Positions 36,518-36,903 of a stretch of DNA of 36,903 nt are shown piece after piece. The stretch comes from an uncultured Gemmiger sp. (GTDB taxonomy: Bacteria; Bacillota; Clostridia; Oscillospirales; Ruminococcaceae). The position numbers and the translations under genes are program-made. The stretch lies in contig CANRBN010000002.1 in NCBI GenBank assembly GCA_947628865.1, forward strand, positions 1 through 36,903, written 5' to 3'. Every line of letters begins with the position of its first letter. The stretch's first letter is position 1. The notes below the pieces were generated by a model. The model worked only from the letters and a program-made list of their open reading frames with translations, was not told the DNA's origin and did no database searches.

Positions 36518-36551
36518 GACATTCCTCACTTATTGGATTTATCCTATACGC

Positions 36552-36580
36552 AGTATATATGCTTTATGCTATATTGTCAA
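36552..36580 (-). promoter_or_regulatory. Promoter of the HigBA-like locus (TTGACA-N17-TATACT)
   Basis: tgtcaa 36575-36580, 17-nt spacer, agtata 36552-36557. Confidence 0.8.
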
Positions 36581-36766
36581 GAGGTCCGAACCGTTTTTCC
36601 CTTCTGTAATCCGGTTCTGTCTGCCAGATTTTTTGCTTTGCGGGAGCGCATTCCCCTTCCAAAGCGCGGGGTCGTTCACACGGCTGTTTCTGTCTTTTAG
36701 GAATCGGGAACCCCTGTCCCGTAAAAGGTTGCAGCGGATCCGCACAAAATTTGCACAGGATTTACT

Positions 36767-36903
36767 TTGACATCAAAGCAAAGTATGGTAAGATAAATAC
36801 ACTGCACAGTGTCCCTACGGGCCGTGCAGTCAGGACCACCGGCGAAGCCGGTGGCTTGGGATAGCCCTGAAAGGGCATAGTACGGACAACGCCCCTCAAG
36901 GGG
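36767..36903 (+). other. Promoter followed by a hairpin-rich element truncated by the window end
   Basis: TTGACA-N16-TAAGAT (36767-36794), then ACTGCAC...GTGCAGT (36801-36830), CCACCGGC-gaa-GCCGGTGG (36836-36854), GCCCTgaaAGGGC (36864-36876), GCCCCTCAAGGGG (36891-36903). Confidence 0.6.

Noticed and set aside
1-36903. CRISPR array or cas genes
   Set aside because: No regularly spaced repeat array was seen; the tandem repeats present are the coding Sel1 repeats and short paired direct repeats.

Overview
The window looks chromosomal and Clostridia/Ruminococcaceae-like. From 1 to about 25.6 kb it is visibly GC-rich; from about 26.3 kb onward it is visibly AT-richer and looks acquired.

Gene content, left to right: a C_GCAxxG_C_C family protein (-); htpG behind a promoter plus CIRCE operator; a large Sel1-repeat protein; a two-component system diverging from a LanFEG-like three-gene ABC exporter; a nucleoside uptake and salvage locus (deoD, cdd, two BMP-type lipoproteins, ABC ATPase, two permeases, pyrimidine-nucleoside phosphorylase); a PflX-like radical SAM protein; a Na/Pi cotransporter; an ADP-ribose-related trio (ADP-ribosylglycohydrolase, VWA protein, macro domain fused to a helical/HTH-like tail). 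Then come two tandem, nearly identical RelE/YefM-type toxin-antitoxin loci, each next to a tRNA 3'-half remnant; a self-contained PTS operon (EI, HPr, IIA, IIB, IIC, RDD protein, PRD regulator, HAD, NagB); and a HigBA-like TA locus. The right edge cuts through a hairpin-rich structured element.

The strongest unexplained signal is a pair of about 220-bp structured intergenic elements in inverted orientation (10074-10297 and 20324-20544). They are roughly 90% identical by eye, show compensatory base changes in several stems, and are each bracketed by an exact direct duplication of a different hairpin (21 bp and 26 bp). This looks like an undescribed small mobile or structured element that targets terminator-type hairpins. 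The second strongest signal is the tRNA-Thr-like 3' fragments with tandem direct repeats beside the TA loci, which look like integration scars at the left edge of a genomic island. Everything here is from reading the sequence; no database search was run.
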